NCBI RefSeq assembly: GCF_000255655.1
Contig: NZ_JH636435.1
Location: 1,545,770 to 1,609,769, forward strand
Direction of reading: 5' to 3'
Length of the DNA: 64,000 bases
From: Schlesneria paludicola DSM 18645
Lineage (GTDB): Bacteria; Planctomycetota; Planctomycetia; Planctomycetales; Planctomycetaceae
Under the pieces are notes generated by a model that worked only from the letters and a program-made list of their open reading frames with translations, was not told the origin of the DNA and made no database searches. The stretch's first letter is position 1; every line of letters starts with the position of its first letter. The translations under genes were made by a program, and so were the position numbers. Positions 47,627 to 58,041 of this stretch are shown here, piece after piece.

Positions 47627-47827
47627 GCCGCACCTCAGTAAAAGGAGTTCGAGAGCGAAAGGAGAGCGAACGAGCATCGCCAGTCATTCAGAATGACTCT
47701 GCGAAATTGTAAGTCGCCGCGCGCACTTTTGCTCGCCTGAGTTCGCCCACAGATTCGTTGCGTTGTTCAACGCGTCGAAGACGCGGCCAATGTTCATGCA
47801 GAGACGGTCACCGAATCAGGGGATCGT

Positions 47828-49069
47828 TCATGCGTTCCATTCAATCCTTGCGCGTTCCAATGCGTCCTCGCGATTCGTTAGCTCGAGATTGAGCTGTGCA
47901 TCGCGGATCGTATCAAGGACCTGCTTGAACTTTGGACCGGGCCGAAGTCCCATCGCGACCAGATCATCACCTGTCACGAGCGGCAAAGGATCAATCTGGT
48001 CCATCGGAGTGGATCGGAGAAACTCTCGACAAAACGCAATCGGCTCTATGCCCAATTCTTTCGCAGTTCGATCCGCTTCAACGAACTGCAACAGATCGCT
48101 TCGAAATGGGTGGGCCAGCAAGCGTTTGAGTAACGCGAGACTCAGTTGCGACGCATCGTCCAGGTCTCGCTGATGTTCCACCAGCCAGCAAATCCGTTCG
48201 ATTTCATCGTTTGACAGCTTGAGACGTCGGCAAATCTTGTTCACGGCCGACTTGGAATCCAGCGACTGCAGTAGGGCTGCCATTGCCAGCTCGAATGACG
48301 GACGTTCGAGCAACTCGAGCCGCCTGAGCGTGGTCGACCAGTCCGACTGCTTCTGCAATTCGTTTAGTTCAGGAAGAATGATGCGTAGCAGCAGCATGTC
48401 CTCGGACAATTCGACGGCTCGGCGACGGTTCCGGTCGACGAGCATCTTTTTCAACTCTTGGGCAATCCTCTCGGCACTCACGACAACCAGTTCCGAGGAC
48501 ATCTGCCGAATCGCATCCGCAGTGATCGGATCGAGTGAAAAATCGAGAATCGCCGTGAAGCGAACCGCACGCAGCATGCGAAGCTTGTCTTCGCGCATCC
48601 GATCGTGCGGATCGCCAATGGCCCGAACCAATCGCCCCTTAAGGTCCTCTTCGCCCCCCACATAATCGATCACACGTTCATCAATCGGATCGAAAAACAT
48701 CCCATTGATCGTAAAATCACGCCGAAGTGCATCTTCTTCGGGACTGCAAAAGGCGATTCCCTCGGGTCTGCGGCCGTCAACGTAGTCCAGATCCGTTCGA
48801 AACGTGGCGACTTCCACATGACCGAGTTCCGGTGGACCGATGACGACAATCACACCAAAACTGGCCCCCACCGCGAGTGTCCGGCGGTGACCGAACAGCT
48901 CTCGAACTTCATTCGGCCGGGCCGTTGTGGCAACATCAAAATCGTTGGACTCACGGCCCAAAAGCAGATCGCGAACGCAGCCTCCCGCAAAGAGCGCGGT
49001 ATGCCCGGCTTCACGCAGTCGGTTCACAATCTGAACGGCAAAATCACGCTGAGCAGAAACGACGGCCAT
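47828..49069 (-). CDS. tRNA nucleotidyltransferase / poly(A) polymerase family
   Basis: The class II nucleotidyltransferase head is complete: LFAGGCVRDLLLG, the catalytic DFDVAT, and RRDFTINGMFFDP, followed by the RNA-binding Arg-rich helices (EDKLRMLRAVRFTAILDF). The C-terminal helical region and total length (413 aa) fit a CCA-adding enzyme or one of the split A- or CC-adding forms; sequence alone cannot tell which. It repairs or builds tRNA 3' ends. Confidence 0.9.
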   Translation of the reverse strand: MAVVSAQRDFAVQIVNRLREAGHTALFAGGCVRDLLLGRESNDFDVATTARPNEVRELFGHRRTLAVGASFGVIVVIGPPELGHVEVATFRTDLDYVDGRRPEGIAFCSPEEDALRRDFTINGMFFDPIDERVIDYVGGEEDLKGRLVRAIGDPHDRMREDKLRMLRAVRFTAILDFSLDPITADAIRQMSSELVVVSAERIAQELKKMLVDRNRRRAVELSEDMLLLRIILPELNELQKQSDWSTTLRRLELLERPSFELAMAALLQSLDSKSAVNKICRRLKLSNDEIERICWLVEHQRDLDDASQLSLALLKRLLAHPFRSDLLQFVEADRTAKELGIEPIAFCREFLRSTPMDQIDPLPLVTGDDLVAMGLRPGPKFKQVLDTIRDAQLNLELTNREDALERARIEWNA

Positions 49070-49349
49070 TCAGAGATTTTCTCAAAGTGTGCATCAAACA
49101 ATGATCAATGAGCCCGCGACTGGCGGTCTCGACCTGGAAAAAAGGGGAGCTCGCTGCACCGAGATTCACGTATGCCCTGAATCTCGTGAATTTACGGGCC
49201 TCTGCGTAGCAGACTACTCGCCACTTTGATTCCGAGCAATTCGGCTGCGATTCAAAAACAACGAATTTCACGGCATCCGGACCAATTCGGAAGCGTTTCT
49301 GCCACACCGGTCCATCGACCGACCGAAGTCGACCAATTACGATGCAGCG

Positions 49350-51452
49350 ATGTCGTCCGCAACCCCACACAATTCGACAGGTCGATTCCTGGGAACATTT
49401 GCCGTGATTCTGCTCGGCGTGTTTCTCTGCAGCGGCTATTGGCAGACCTGTTTGTCGTCTCGGCTGCTCTCGTCGAATTTCATCAGCCTGCCGACGTGGA
49501 TGTCGCTGGCATCCTCCAGCCGTTCGACAGCACCTCAAGTCGATTCGATTGAACTTCCGTTCTGGTTTACGCTCGTCCCATGCGTGGCCGTGGCAGTGGG
49601 CTCATGGATTTGCGGATCGGTCTGGTTGATCATTCGTCGCCACGACGCGCCACTCGATGCGTTCATCCGATGGGGTTGGTACGGTGGATTGTGGTGGATC
49701 GCAGTCGATCTGTGGGAGTGGGTTTGGATCATCGCAAATGCCGCTGGGTGGACGAGCATCGCCAGCCTGATGGCTGTCACGCCTCAGTTTTGGCTGGCCG
49801 CGTGTCTCTCTGGATGGATCACCACCTGGACGGTGATCAGCGAGCCAAATAAAGCTGCAAAGCAGATTGGCGAATCGCCGCAAGTTCGAATTGGCTGGCT
49901 GTGGCTCGCCTGTGGAGCGTACTTTGTCGTGTTTACGACAATGAATTGGCGACTTTATTTCAACCTGCTTGTTCCTCATGGTGACTCGGTCATGTATGAG
50001 GAGCACCTCTGGAATCTACTGCACGGAAAGGGTTTTCGCAGCTACCTCGATCAAGGGCTTTTCTGGGGTGAACATATCCAATTCGTCCACCTTTTCCTGA
50101 TCCCGCTCTATGCACTCTGGCCGTCACACCTGCTGCTCGAGGCCTGTAGTTCCGCGGCACTGGCATGCGGAGCGTTTCCAGTCTTTTGGATGGCACGGCG
50201 TCATTCTGGATCGGATCGAGTCGCCTTCGCGGCCGCGGTAGCGTACTTGCTGTACTTTCCCATGCAGTTCCTCGACATCGAGATTGACCTGAAAACGTTT
50301 CGGCCCGAGTCGTTCGGAATTCCACTTCTCTTGCTCGCACTCGACCAATTGGACCGCAGGCAGGTTATTGGAACAATCATCGCGATCGCCTTCTGCCTGA
50401 CCGTCAAAGAGGACTATTCGCTCATTCTGGGACCGCTTGGTTCGTGGATTGCTCTCAGTCGCCCCAAACCCGACGAGCTGACCGCGGGACGGTCCACAAG
50501 CTGGACATTGAACACGACGAAGTCTCGAATCATCTTTGGTCTCGGCCTCAGCGTCTTCAGCGTAGCCTATCTCTGGCTGGCCACTCGCGTGATCATGCCC
50601 TGGTTTCGATCCGGCGGCGAAGTGCATTACGCCAGCTATTTTGCAAAGTTTGGCAAATCGCCGGAAGAAATCGTCCGGACAATGCTCACGCAGCCGGGGC
50701 TGCTATTTGAGTCTCTCGTGACAGCAGAAACGGCACTCTATGGACTGGCGCTACTCGCCCCGCTTGCATTTCTTCCACTGCTGTCCCCCGGTCGCCTCGC
50801 CGTCGGAATGCCGCTGTTCGGGATTCTGTGCCTGAACGAACTGGAAGGATCGCGAACTCCCCAACATCAGTTCCACGCACCACTGGTCGCCATTCTGTTC
50901 TGGGCACTTGCGGCGGCACTTCCAAGAGCACGTTTCCTGATCGAATTTCTGGTGAATCGAGCCGCTCCGAACGCGAATCCAACGATCATCACGTCTTCGC
51001 TACTTCCGACATTGGTCTGGAGCAGCGCACTCACGACGGGCATTTTCTTCAGCTTGAGTCCTTTGAGCACCACGTTTTGGGACCCCGGTTCGAGCTGGTC
51101 CTGGCAACGCCTCTATGGCCCCACGCCGCGCGCCGTGATGTTCGCGCGGATTGCCGACCTGATTCCAAACACTGCGCGCGTCGCGTCGACCGATTTTGTG
51201 CACCCGCGCTATACGCATTTCGAACGATCCTACGACTACAGCGATTATCAGCGGAAAGTCAGCGGGGAAGGAAAACGCATTCCTGATGACACCGACTATC
51301 TGGTCATCGACACCCAGCATCGTTACTCACGCATCAAACACCCCAATGAAGTTCCCGAACTGCGCGAACATCCCGATCGCTGGAAGGTCATCCCGGATGT
51401 CACCGAGGGATACTTTATCGTACTCAAACGTCAGCCAAAGGATGCAGAATGA
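49350..51452 (+). CDS. DUF2079 multi-span membrane protein
   Basis: Twelve or more hydrophobic segments over 700 aa. The region YEEHLWNLLHGKGFRSYLDQ, HIQFVHLFLIPLYALWPSHL and FRPESFGIPLLLLAL is the DUF2079 pattern (GT-C-like fold). A periplasmic C-terminal part ends in RIADLIPNTARVASTDFVHP and VIDTQHRY. Likely an integral membrane glycosyltransferase-like protein; substrate unknown. It overlaps the downstream gene by four bases (ATGA), so they are coupled. Confidence 0.85.
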   Translation: MSSATPHNSTGRFLGTFAVILLGVFLCSGYWQTCLSSRLLSSNFISLPTWMSLASSSRSTAPQVDSIELPFWFTLVPCVAVAVGSWICGSVWLIIRRHDAPLDAFIRWGWYGGLWWIAVDLWEWVWIIANAAGWTSIASLMAVTPQFWLAACLSGWITTWTVISEPNKAAKQIGESPQVRIGWLWLACGAYFVVFTTMNWRLYFNLLVPHGDSVMYEEHLWNLLHGKGFRSYLDQGLFWGEHIQFVHLFLIPLYALWPSHLLLEACSSAALACGAFPVFWMARRHSGSDRVAFAAAVAYLLYFPMQFLDIEIDLKTFRPESFGIPLLLLALDQLDRRQVIGTIIAIAFCLTVKEDYSLILGPLGSWIALSRPKPDELTAGRSTSWTLNTTKSRIIFGLGLSVFSVAYLWLATRVIMPWFRSGGEVHYASYFAKFGKSPEEIVRTMLTQPGLLFESLVTAETALYGLALLAPLAFLPLLSPGRLAVGMPLFGILCLNELEGSRTPQHQFHAPLVAILFWALAAALPRARFLIEFLVNRAAPNANPTIITSSLLPTLVWSSALTTGIFFSLSPLSTTFWDPGSSWSWQRLYGPTPRAVMFARIADLIPNTARVASTDFVHPRYTHFERSYDYSDYQRKVSGEGKRIPDDTDYLVIDTQHRYSRIKHPNEVPELREHPDRWKVIPDVTEGYFIVLKRQPKDAE

Positions 51453-52288
51453 CAGCCAGCCCCCAATGGGTTGCGCCGCGAGCGAAAAGTTCGATTGAAC
51501 CGACGGGACGTACGACATTCAACTTCGGTTCCGCCGATCGCCCCCGCCTGCTCGTCAGTGTCCGTTCGGCCGATGAAGCACATTCCGCACTCGCTGGCGG
51601 TGCCGAGATCCTCGATATCAAAGATCCTCTGAAGGGATCATTGGGCATGTCAGACATCGAGACGATCTCAGACATCGCCACGATCGAATCTGTTGCCCAG
51701 GGTGTCACTCCACTGAGCGCCGCACTGGGAGAAGCTCTTGATTGGAACTCATCGAAACCGGTTCCTTCGCTTCCCCCAGGAATCACCTATGCCAAACTGG
51801 GACTGAGTGGATGCTCGTCGCAATCCGATTGGCGTGAAATCTGGGATCAAGTCCGAACTGCGTTTCAGCGGCAGTCCGGCGCAAAGTTGACCTGGGTTGC
51901 GGTCGCGTATGCCGATGCAGCCGAAGCCCAGTCACCCGCGATCGAAGACGTCCTTCAGGCGGCGCAAGTGACGGGCTGCGCCGGCCTGTTGATCGACACC
52001 TGGACGAAAGGACGTCGATCACTCTTGGATTTTCTCGATCCCCCGACCCTGAAGATGATGGCCGCCCACTGTCATCAAGCCGGGCTCTTTTTCGCACTGG
52101 CGGGAAAGCTGTCGCGAGACTCACTGAAACATATCGCAGGCGTTCCCGCCGACGTTATCGCCATCCGCTCGGCTGCGTGTCGAAATACCGAACGCACATC
52201 ACAACTGGATTCGAATCAAGTCAACGCATTCCGCCACGAATTGAAGAACCAGTTCATCCCTACCACAGACAATGCCCACTCACGCTAA
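51449..52288 (+). CDS. (5-formylfuran-3-yl)methyl phosphate synthase-like protein (MfnB/DUF556)
   Basis: It is a class I aldolase-like TIM barrel. In methanogens MfnB condenses two glyceraldehyde-3-phosphates toward methanofuran. Lysines important in the family are present: EILDIKDPLKGSLG (Lys58, Lys62), YAKLGLSG and DTWTKGRRSLLDF. About 30 extra N-terminal residues precede the barrel. Planctomycetes carry tetrahydromethanopterin-linked one-carbon genes, so a methanofuran-like cofactor role is reasonable by analogy. AAGGA lies seven bases before the ATG, within the end of the DUF2079 gene. Confidence 0.85.
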   Translation: MTASPQWVAPRAKSSIEPTGRTTFNFGSADRPRLLVSVRSADEAHSALAGGAEILDIKDPLKGSLGMSDIETISDIATIESVAQGVTPLSAALGEALDWNSSKPVPSLPPGITYAKLGLSGCSSQSDWREIWDQVRTAFQRQSGAKLTWVAVAYADAAEAQSPAIEDVLQAAQVTGCAGLLIDTWTKGRRSLLDFLDPPTLKMMAAHCHQAGLFFALAGKLSRDSLKHIAGVPADVIAIRSAACRNTERTSQLDSNQVNAFRHELKNQFIPTTDNAHSR

Positions 52289-52382
52289 TAGAAGACACCA
52301 CGTCATAAGCTTGAAAAGCGAACGGCTCGCCGTAGACTACTTCAGGAAACCCAAACGCCAGACGTACGACATCGTGAACTTC

Positions 52383-52411
52383 TAGGTGCCTGCCTCCCTT
52401 TTTTCAACAGG
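52383..52411. repeat. Decayed half copy of the GGGGACAGGCACC hairpin
   Basis: AGGTGCCTGCCTCCCTTTTT matches the loop and right arm of the palindromes at 29570 and 41416; the left arm is gone. It ends at the start of the next gene. Confidence 0.5.
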
Positions 52412-55400
52412 ATGCGAACCCACGATGCTCACGGTGATCAAACAATGAATGCACAGCGGTTCCTGATTGGCTTGGTCGGTCAGGCCGTTTCGAAACGGCC
52501 ATCATCCGCAATACAATCCGGGACGGCTCCCACGCTGTCGCGACAAGGAGTTGACAACCTCCTGCTGACCGCGTTCACAGTCTTGGTTCTCGCACACGCT
52601 CTTCTGGTCAGCCAAGTCGTCGCGGACGAGGTCGATTCAGGCGAACGGCGGTCACCTGGATTGATCGTGGAAACGACAATCGGTCAGGCAACGCTGCGGC
52701 AAACAACCGGACGAATGGCCCATTGGATTTCGCCCGAACACCCATCGTCTAAGTCAATGACGCCGTGGAATGCGTCCTATCACGGACAACTCGAGGTTTC
52801 GAATCCCGGGACCTATCGGTTCTCGGCGACCGTCGCAGGTCGATTCGAACTGAGCATCGACAACCGCCAGGTTCTTGCGATCGACAGCGGAACATCACTC
52901 GTTCCGGTGGATCGTCTGGGCGATCCGATTGAACTCGCCTCGGGAACGGTCTCAATGACCGCGCGCTTCTCTGCCATTGCGGAACGTCCTGCAATTTTGC
53001 GGCTCTTCTGGCAACTTCCCGATGGCTTTGAAGAATCGATCATGCCCTCGTCCTTTTCCCACCAACTCGCTGACGAACGTGAATTCACAGAAATCGACCG
53101 GGGAACGAAACTTGTCATCAGAAGCCAGTGTACGTCCTGCCACGATCCTGAGATGCCCCCCACAGAGGACAGATTCCGTCAGGCCCGACAGACGTTGCCC
53201 CTGAACCTTGTCGCAGACGGAGTGCCACGGCAGTGGCTTGCACAACATTTGGCAAACCCGATTTCACATCGCCACAACTCGGGAATGCCTCGATCATTCA
53301 ATGATCAGAACTCTTCGGTGATCGAGATCGCGGCGGTGACCGACTTCCTGAAATCACTGACACACGAACGGAACCAGCCGGACTCTGAAGTCGCGGAGAC
53401 AGCAACGCTTGAAATCACCCCGGATCAACAGGCCGCGGTACAAACGCGATTCGCTCAGCGGGGATGTATCGCCTGCCATTGGGCCCCGAACGAGACGCGA
53501 TCCAAGTCGACCGAGAATTCACCACCTGCCGGTTCCCCAGACGTTGATGCCGTTCGCAGCCTCGAACTGGTTCCCCTTGACCAACTTTTCGCAAAGTATC
53601 GACCGGCAGGCCTGAGGGACTATCTAACGGGCTCTCGCTCCGACGCGCCCTCGCCTCAATCAGCCCGCCGGCACGACCCGCCGCTCGATTTCCGTCAAGT
53701 CGACGAGCAAGAAATCCAGGATCTTGTCACCTACCTGATGGCCACGAAAACGGGTGAAGCCACACCGCCGCAAACAACGATTTCCATTCCAGGTGATGAC
53801 GACGTCCGACTCCGGTTTCGGGAACTCGTCACGACTCCCGCCGAGATCGCATCGTTTGACGGAGAGAACTCGCTGCAGAAACGGATCAGACTTGGACGGC
53901 ACCTCGTTGAATCGCGTGGATGTCGGAATTGTCACCGCTCCCCCCATGGACCACGCGAATCCTCCACGGCACCGACTCTCGCTGCGATTGGTACCACGTT
54001 GGACGGTAAGGGGCCCCAAAAAGGATGTCTTTCCGATTCGCCAGCTCCGCGGGTTCCGGATTTTGGATTCTCTCGGCCGGACCGCGATGCAATCGTCAGG
54101 ACGCTTCGGGAATGGTCTGGGAATCGAACGGCCGACATCGTTCCATTGAATCAATTGGAGACGCGCTTACAGCAACTCGGTTGCACAAATTGTCATGAGC
54201 GAGGTGCACGAACTTCAGCCTTCAGCTTACGAATCGAAGCGTTCGGGCCACTTGGCCGCGATAAGACATTACGCGATATCACACCACCGTCGCTCGACGG
54301 CATCGGCGAACACCTCAGTCCCAATTGGTTGCGCCGCGTTCTGCTCGATCATCAACGTGTTCGTCCCTGGTTGGACGTGGTCATGCCCCTTTATCGCCAT
54401 GACGACGTGGAATCGTTGATTGAGTTGCTCATTCGAACGGATGGAGTCGACCCCAACGCCATTTCTGAAACGCCGATTGCCGGAAGCGACGGCGAGCGTT
54501 CCGCAGCCCGATTTCTTGTCGGCCGAACCGGCCTGAACTGTTTGGGCTGCCACGATTTCGGCGAACACCGCGCGAGCGGAGTACGGGCCCCTGATCTGAC
54601 GACAACCACACAAAGAATTCGGTTTCCGTGGTTTCGAAGGTGGCTGCACGCCCCGCAAGCGTTGGCACGAGGAACCCGGATGCCCAGTATTTTTTCGAGT
54701 GGTCGCAGTTCCGCGCCCTCCGTTCTTAACGGTGAAGAAGAGACTCAAGTCCGCGCACTTTGGAACTATCTCTCTCACCGCCCGCAACACGATGAACCTC
54801 TCTTGCCGATTTCCGGTGACCTCAAAGTCACGACGGGCGAACATGAAGCGCCGACCCCAACGGATCGCCCCTTGCTCGAGTATGGGTTCTTACCAGCCCA
54901 CGCTGGCCTGCGAGGATTGGCGGTAGGATTTCCTGCGAAACTCAATTTCGCCTGGAACACGGAAACCTGTCAAATGACACGCGTTTGGCAGGGAAACTTC
55001 GTGCATCATGAAGGTTGGACCGGATCAGGCAAGGGCGGAGTCGAAGCAAACGCACTCGTGATTCTGGGGAAAATCGTCTGGCGCGATGACGAAGACGGAC
55101 AACTGAGACTTTCCGATGCCGACTCAGAAATGATTCCCTCGATCCTTCCTGCACCTCGATTCGAAGAATCGTTTGTCACGCGTGACTCCGCTGGCGTCAT
55201 CTGGTCAGCGAACTACGCTGGCACGCGATTTCGAATCGAAGAACGGGTCCAACCGACCCCTGAACGAGGCGCGGTCGCCTTCCGTCACCGCATTCGTCTG
55301 GACCGTGTCCCCGCCGGTGCCGCCGTCTGGCGACGCGCCATGTCGGGAATCCGTCACGATCATTCCATCGATCTGCCAAACGATGAGTCTCAAGGATGGA

Positions 55401-55642
55401 TTCGGATTCAACAAATCTCTCATGACTGGTTGATTCGAGAAAGTCAGCCAGGCACATTCGCAACGGGGACGACCCGCATCCAGCAGATCAGAAGTGGATC
55501 ATCGTCCGAGGTTTGGCTCCGGATGATCCCGAGCACCGAGGCCATGGAACAGAATTTTGATCTCGATTTCGTGCGTGTAGAACGAGGTGCACCGGTTCCT
55601 TCTGATCGCAATGATCCAGGCCACCAAGGAACATCGCGATGA
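52412..55642 (+). CDS. PA14-domain, five-haem-motif cytochrome c protein
   Basis: An N-terminal stretch of about 48 residues precedes a signal segment (LLLTAFTVLVLAHALLV). A PA14-like beta domain follows (YHGQLEVSNPGTYRFSATVA). Five CxxCH motifs are spread over the next 500 residues: CTSCH, CIACH, CRNCH, CTNCH and CLGCH. The C-terminal about 270 residues are a beta-rich domain (AKLNFAWNTETCQMTRVWQG). ATG at 52445 is an equally good start. It overlaps the next gene by four bases, so the two proteins are made together. Electron transfer outside the membrane is expected. Confidence 0.85.
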   Translation: MRTHDAHGDQTMNAQRFLIGLVGQAVSKRPSSAIQSGTAPTLSRQGVDNLLLTAFTVLVLAHALLVSQVVADEVDSGERRSPGLIVETTIGQATLRQTTGRMAHWISPEHPSSKSMTPWNASYHGQLEVSNPGTYRFSATVAGRFELSIDNRQVLAIDSGTSLVPVDRLGDPIELASGTVSMTARFSAIAERPAILRLFWQLPDGFEESIMPSSFSHQLADEREFTEIDRGTKLVIRSQCTSCHDPEMPPTEDRFRQARQTLPLNLVADGVPRQWLAQHLANPISHRHNSGMPRSFNDQNSSVIEIAAVTDFLKSLTHERNQPDSEVAETATLEITPDQQAAVQTRFAQRGCIACHWAPNETRSKSTENSPPAGSPDVDAVRSLELVPLDQLFAKYRPAGLRDYLTGSRSDAPSPQSARRHDPPLDFRQVDEQEIQDLVTYLMATKTGEATPPQTTISIPGDDDVRLRFRELVTTPAEIASFDGENSLQKRIRLGRHLVESRGCRNCHRSPHGPRESSTAPTLAAIGTTLDGKGPQKGCLSDSPAPRVPDFGFSRPDRDAIVRTLREWSGNRTADIVPLNQLETRLQQLGCTNCHERGARTSAFSLRIEAFGPLGRDKTLRDITPPSLDGIGEHLSPNWLRRVLLDHQRVRPWLDVVMPLYRHDDVESLIELLIRTDGVDPNAISETPIAGSDGERSAARFLVGRTGLNCLGCHDFGEHRASGVRAPDLTTTTQRIRFPWFRRWLHAPQALARGTRMPSIFSSGRSSAPSVLNGEEETQVRALWNYLSHRPQHDEPLLPISGDLKVTTGEHEAPTPTDRPLLEYGFLPAHAGLRGLAVGFPAKLNFAWNTETCQMTRVWQGNFVHHEGWTGSGKGGVEANALVILGKIVWRDDEDGQLRLSDADSEMIPSILPAPRFEESFVTRDSAGVIWSANYAGTRFRIEERVQPTPERGAVAFRHRIRLDRVPAGAAVWRRAMSGIRHDHSIDLPNDESQGWIRIQQISHDWLIRESQPGTFATGTTRIQQIRSGSSSEVWLRMIPSTEAMEQNFDLDFVRVERGAPVPSDRNDPGHQGTSR

Positions 55643-57804
55643 CGCACACCTCGGAAAAAGGCTCGTCCACCACTTCAGGGCGGCGAACGTGGACTTCTCG
55701 AGCCCTCTGGTTGACCATCGTCCTCTGGACGGGTTGCAACATGACCTGGGTCGCATATCCGTGGATCTGCGAGCAGTACCAGCACTGGCGCGACCGGCAA
55801 GATTTGGCATATTCGTCGCGAATGTCGCTGCGACAAGCCGCATTTGAGACGCGCCTAACACAATTGAACCTGCCGATTTTCGGCCCTTGGGAGCAACTGG
55901 CTCCATTGAGTCAATTCTTGTCGGTCGTACAGGAACCCGAACGAAATCCACAGGCGAACAAGCGATACAGTTTGATTGACGGAACCTCGGCGACCTGGCA
56001 GACAATGCCGCAGTACGTCGACGGTTACCCGCAAGCACTCTCGACGAAAGGCATTCGCACCGAACTACTGGAACGAAAGGCCACGGTTTGCCTGGCGCGC
56101 ACGATTACCTGCCAGGAAGCAACGACAATCCCCGTCTTTGTCGGTGCGGACGGCGGATTTGTTCTTTGGCTCAACGGGACCTCACTGCTACTGAATGATT
56201 CACGAACGGAATCGATGCATCCCGGTCAGGAGGTCGTCGACCTCAAACTTCGTCCCGGAAAAAACCGCCTGGTGCTCAAGATCCAACTCAGCGGTCAACC
56301 GTGCCATTTCTTCTTTCAACCCGATTTCGGCAAGGAACAGACCGAGTCACTGCTCGCGTCACTCGAACACGATTTCCCCGTCCATAAGACACGCAGTAGC
56401 GGCTATCGCGAGCGTGCCGCAGTTGGTGCAACCGCGACCGAGGACCTGTATTATCGCCTGACGGAAATCCCGGCACCCGACGAAATCCTTCTCGAAGGCG
56501 GCGGACTTCGATTCCTTCCCGATGGCCGATTGGCAGTCGGGACGCGTCGGGGATTTGTCTACCTGGTCGACGGCATCACGCATGTCGATCCAAGCCAGGC
56601 ACGATATGCGCTGTATGCATCGGGACTGCATGAAGCACTCGGTCTTCAAGTGAATCCTCAGGGTGACATCAGCGTCGTTCAACGAGGCAGTCTCGTTCAA
56701 CTGCAGGATCGCGACCAGGACGGCGTCGTTGACGCCGTGCGACATTTGAGCCAAGCCTGGGGAGTCTCGGGAAACTACCATGAATACGCCATGGACCTGG
56801 AGCAAGATCCGGAAGGCAACTATTACACATCGCTCTGCTTGAGTGATACGGGTGGTGGCTCGAATGCGTCGCTGGCCGATCTTCGTGGTTGGATTGTCCG
56901 AATCACGCCCGACGGCAATCTCGAGCCGTGGTGCTTTGGCCTTCGATGCGCCAATGGACTCGGTTGGAACTCGACCGGCGACCTGTTCGCGACAGACAAT
57001 CAAGGACAATGGGTCGCAGCCTGTCCCGTCCACCACATTCGACGCGATCACTATTATGGCAGCCCGCCCAGCCGACAGTCATTGTCGCTGGCCAATTCTC
57101 CAGAGGCCAGTCGTCGCGCGGAACTCGCTCCGACACCCCCCGCCGTCTGGATTCCCTACGAGGAATTCTGCATGTCTGCAACCGATCTTGTCTGCGACAC
57201 AACCAAAGGACAATTTGGCCCATTCTCCGATCAACTCTTCGTCGGCGACATGATGAAGGGAACCATCGTCCGCTTGGCACTCGAAAAAGTGAACGGCGAA
57301 TACCAGGGGGCGTGTTTCCTGTTTCGACGCAGCGTCGGAGCAGTCAATCGGATGACGTTCGGCCCCGATGACCGCTTGTATTTGACACGCGTCTCACGCG
57401 GGTGGGGTGGCGGCGGCCGCGGCGAAGGTCTCGCCAGAATCGAATTCACCGGCCTTGTTCCTATGGAAATGGAACGCGTGGCCCTCACCCAGGACGGCTT
57501 TGACGTTCAGTTCACGTTGCCGCTGGCCAGCAACGCCGAATCAAACTTGAACGCGATTCGGGTCGAACAATTCCGATATGAATACTGGGAGCAATACGGG
57601 TCTCCCAAACGTGATCGAAAGTTGCTTTCCGTTCGCCAACCGAAAGTCTCGGCAGACAGACGCATGTTGAGCTTCACCGTCGAAGGGATGGAGTCTGGTC
57701 ACGTTTGTCACTTAACCCTGCCCCGGCTGATGTCGCAATCAGGCACAACACTTCTTCACCCTGACGCATTCTACACCATCAATCAGAAATCCAATCAGAA
57801 ATAG
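55639..57804 (+). CDS. Secreted propeller protein coupled to the five-haem cytochrome
   Basis: The N-terminus has a membrane or lipoprotein-type segment (ALWLTIVLWTGC). A beta-sandwich region (FVGADGGFVLWLNGTSLLLN) precedes a propeller resembling PQQ/NHL-type dehydrogenases: LRFLPDGRLAVGTRRGFVYL, MDLEQDPEGNYYTSLCLSD and LRCANGLGWNSTGDLFATDN. No haem motif is present. Translational coupling (ATGA overlap) with the preceding cytochrome suggests the propeller is the catalytic or binding partner and the cytochrome the electron sink. The substrate is unknown. Confidence 0.83.
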   Translation: MTHTSEKGSSTTSGRRTWTSRALWLTIVLWTGCNMTWVAYPWICEQYQHWRDRQDLAYSSRMSLRQAAFETRLTQLNLPIFGPWEQLAPLSQFLSVVQEPERNPQANKRYSLIDGTSATWQTMPQYVDGYPQALSTKGIRTELLERKATVCLARTITCQEATTIPVFVGADGGFVLWLNGTSLLLNDSRTESMHPGQEVVDLKLRPGKNRLVLKIQLSGQPCHFFFQPDFGKEQTESLLASLEHDFPVHKTRSSGYRERAAVGATATEDLYYRLTEIPAPDEILLEGGGLRFLPDGRLAVGTRRGFVYLVDGITHVDPSQARYALYASGLHEALGLQVNPQGDISVVQRGSLVQLQDRDQDGVVDAVRHLSQAWGVSGNYHEYAMDLEQDPEGNYYTSLCLSDTGGGSNASLADLRGWIVRITPDGNLEPWCFGLRCANGLGWNSTGDLFATDNQGQWVAACPVHHIRRDHYYGSPPSRQSLSLANSPEASRRAELAPTPPAVWIPYEEFCMSATDLVCDTTKGQFGPFSDQLFVGDMMKGTIVRLALEKVNGEYQGACFLFRRSVGAVNRMTFGPDDRLYLTRVSRGWGGGGRGEGLARIEFTGLVPMEMERVALTQDGFDVQFTLPLASNAESNLNAIRVEQFRYEYWEQYGSPKRDRKLLSVRQPKVSADRRMLSFTVEGMESGHVCHLTLPRLMSQSGTTLLHPDAFYTINQKSNQK

Positions 57805-58041
57805 CCACAACAAGACACTTCGACTTGCACGTTCTCAACACACTTGATTAGGATTCACGCACACCACATCGCAACACGCCTTCAGAGCGGCTGCACCTGC
57901 TTGCAGTGGAAGCAGACCTGCGCTCTGCAGAAAATCGACATTTGGATTGCTTCAGGCTCTCATGCGCGCTTCAGGCGCTTCGTGTAACGGAGAATCGCAG
58001 GCGACACATTTTCTCAATCCGCGTTTTCACAGGTGACCATC

